Assembly (NCBI GenBank): GCA_024760905.1
Contig: CM045729.1
Span: 75,505,050-75,569,049 of the forward strand
Origin: Plotosus lineatus
Lineage: Eukaryota; Chordata; Actinopteri; Siluriformes; Plotosidae
Length of the DNA stretch: 64,000 nt
Direction: 5' to 3'
The notes under the pieces were generated by a model that was given only the letters and a program-made list of their open reading frames with translations, had not been told where the DNA came from and ran no database searches. Shown here piece after piece: positions 63,207-64,000 of this stretch (positions are counted from its first letter, which is position 1; every line of letters begins with the position of its first letter). The position numbers and the translations under genes were made by a program.

Positions 63207-63910
63207 AATAAAAACCACAGTGCAGTGAAAGCATAAGAACAATAAAAATAAGAATTTAAACCTTTGTGGTGGTGAACAGTTGGCATACATAAATGTTGGA
63301 GAGGGACAGAAGGATTCCCTTCCATAACAGCTTCAGGTAAATCAGCCAAAGGTGTTTTTTCCTCTGGCTACCGCTTTGCACGAATGATACTTCTTCAGGA
63401 TGTTCCTTTCTCTTGGGGGTGTTAAATTACAAGTTAAAATGGTTGTTTCTCATGCAATCTTTTACCAACATTTACAATAATATATAATCATATAATCTAT
63501 GATGTTTGTAACATTTCATCTATTCATGCACAATAAAGACAACATATGTCAAACAGTCAAACAAATTTCAACTGAAATGAAGTGATCACTTTCTTTGCTG
63601 CTAACCCTAACCCTAACAAAAAATTATTTACATGCAGACTTAAACAGGAAATATTTATTAATCACAGTGTTTCATACTGTGGAAATAAGATACTACAAAT
63701 CTTGATCTCAGATATGTGCAACTGACAAAAGTTCCTATTTTCATTGTACAACTAAATCATGGGCCAAAAAATTTGAGCATAATCTCCCCTTACGTTGCCC
63801 TAACCTGGGCACTTTTTTACAAAAAAAAGTTACAGAATTGATCAGAGGATAAAATTCAATTAGTAATTCATCACTTCTCTTATCAATTCTCTTATCCACT
63901 CTTCAACATA
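63207..63910. other. Intergenic sequence, nothing recognised
   Basis: Contains a short telomere-like CTAACCCTAACCCTAAC near 63601-63617. No supported gene. A short minus frame near 63349 has no splice or promoter evidence. Confidence 0.55.
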
Positions 63911-64000
63911 GGAAAGACAAAGGAAACCATCATTCAAATAAAGCAGATGGGAATCGACCTTCACAAGTCAGGCAATAACATCCAGAAAATAGCCCCTCGC
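63911..64000 (+). pseudogene. Tc1-like transposase N-terminus, runs off the window
   Basis: Thirty open codons: GKTKETIIQIKQMGIDLHKS then GNNIQKIA. This fits the first helix-turn-helix of a Tc1-type transposase (GKTKE at the start, IDLHKSG...I). No start codon is seen; the rest lies beyond 64000. Confidence 0.55.

Noticed and set aside
63101..63349. Minus-strand frame MADLPEAVMEGNPSV... as a possible gene start
   Set aside because: Eighty-two codons crossing from unique DNA into the palindromic element arm; no donor, promoter or recognised motif.

Overview
The window looks like a ray-finned (probably teleost) fish nuclear genome. It holds one large intron-rich gene, and almost everything else is repeats: Tc1-like transposons, RTE-clade and other LINEs, tRNA-headed SINEs, a chromodomain gypsy element, a DIRS-type tyrosine-recombinase element, mariner-, pogo- and hAT-like short elements, and long (TA)n, (CA)n, (GA)n and (CT)n tracts. 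Nothing looks bacterial, and I found no CRISPR array, operon or complete tRNA or rRNA gene.

The host gene is mcf2l (DBS/Ost, a Dbl-family Rho guanine-nucleotide exchange factor) on the + strand. I traced 29 coding exons from 7176 to 49278. Junction phases agree throughout and total 3180 coding nt (1059 residues plus stop). Domain order is Sec14/CRAL-TRIO (exons 2-6), spectrin-like coiled coil (7-13), linker (13-15), DH (15-21), PH (22-24) and an acidic tail (25-29). The C-terminal SH3 domain of mammalian MCF2L is absent; a 13-codon last exon stands in its place. One intron is a 61-bp GC-AG intron.

Left of mcf2l, on the minus strand, is the 5' end of an unrecognised gene: a promoter with a ZNF143-type motif, CCAAT box and CACGTG E-box (about 4899-4947), a probable noncoding first exon, and a 111-codon first coding exon (4519-4187) ending in a good donor. 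The rest of that gene lies outside the window or was not recognised.

Layout: 1-4 kb, LINE, SINE and pogo/Tigger debris; 4.2-5 kb, 5' end of the minus-strand gene; 5-7 kb, SINEs; 7.2-49.3 kb, mcf2l. Intron 1 carries a LINE inverted pair (9.3-12.6 kb), an inverted Tc1 pair (12.75-15.7 kb) and another LINE (15.7-16.9 kb). Intron 2 carries nested Tc1 elements (23.7-27.4 kb). Intron 6 carries an unusual GGAA-rich array (29.8-31.0 kb). Intron 11 carries an almost full-length RTE LINE (34.5-37.6 kb), and intron 17 a 5'-truncated RTE LINE with target-site duplication. From 49.3 to 64 kb I see no host gene, only transposable elements. These include a compact 1.7-kb DIRS-like element with inverted terminal repeats, an internal complementary region and a tyrosine recombinase but no room for gag or RT (56.06-57.76 kb), a 5'-truncated gypsy chromovirus (58.3-61.7 kb) and a palindromic element interrupted by a LINE (62.1-63.2 kb).

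The most interesting observations are the mini-DIRS element, the sharing of 3' tails between SINEs and the RTE LINE together with tail swapping between SINE families, the GGAA-periodic array with a TATA-like core, and a possible alternative hydrophobic C-terminus for mcf2l. All assignments come from reading the sequence and remembered family features; no database search was run.
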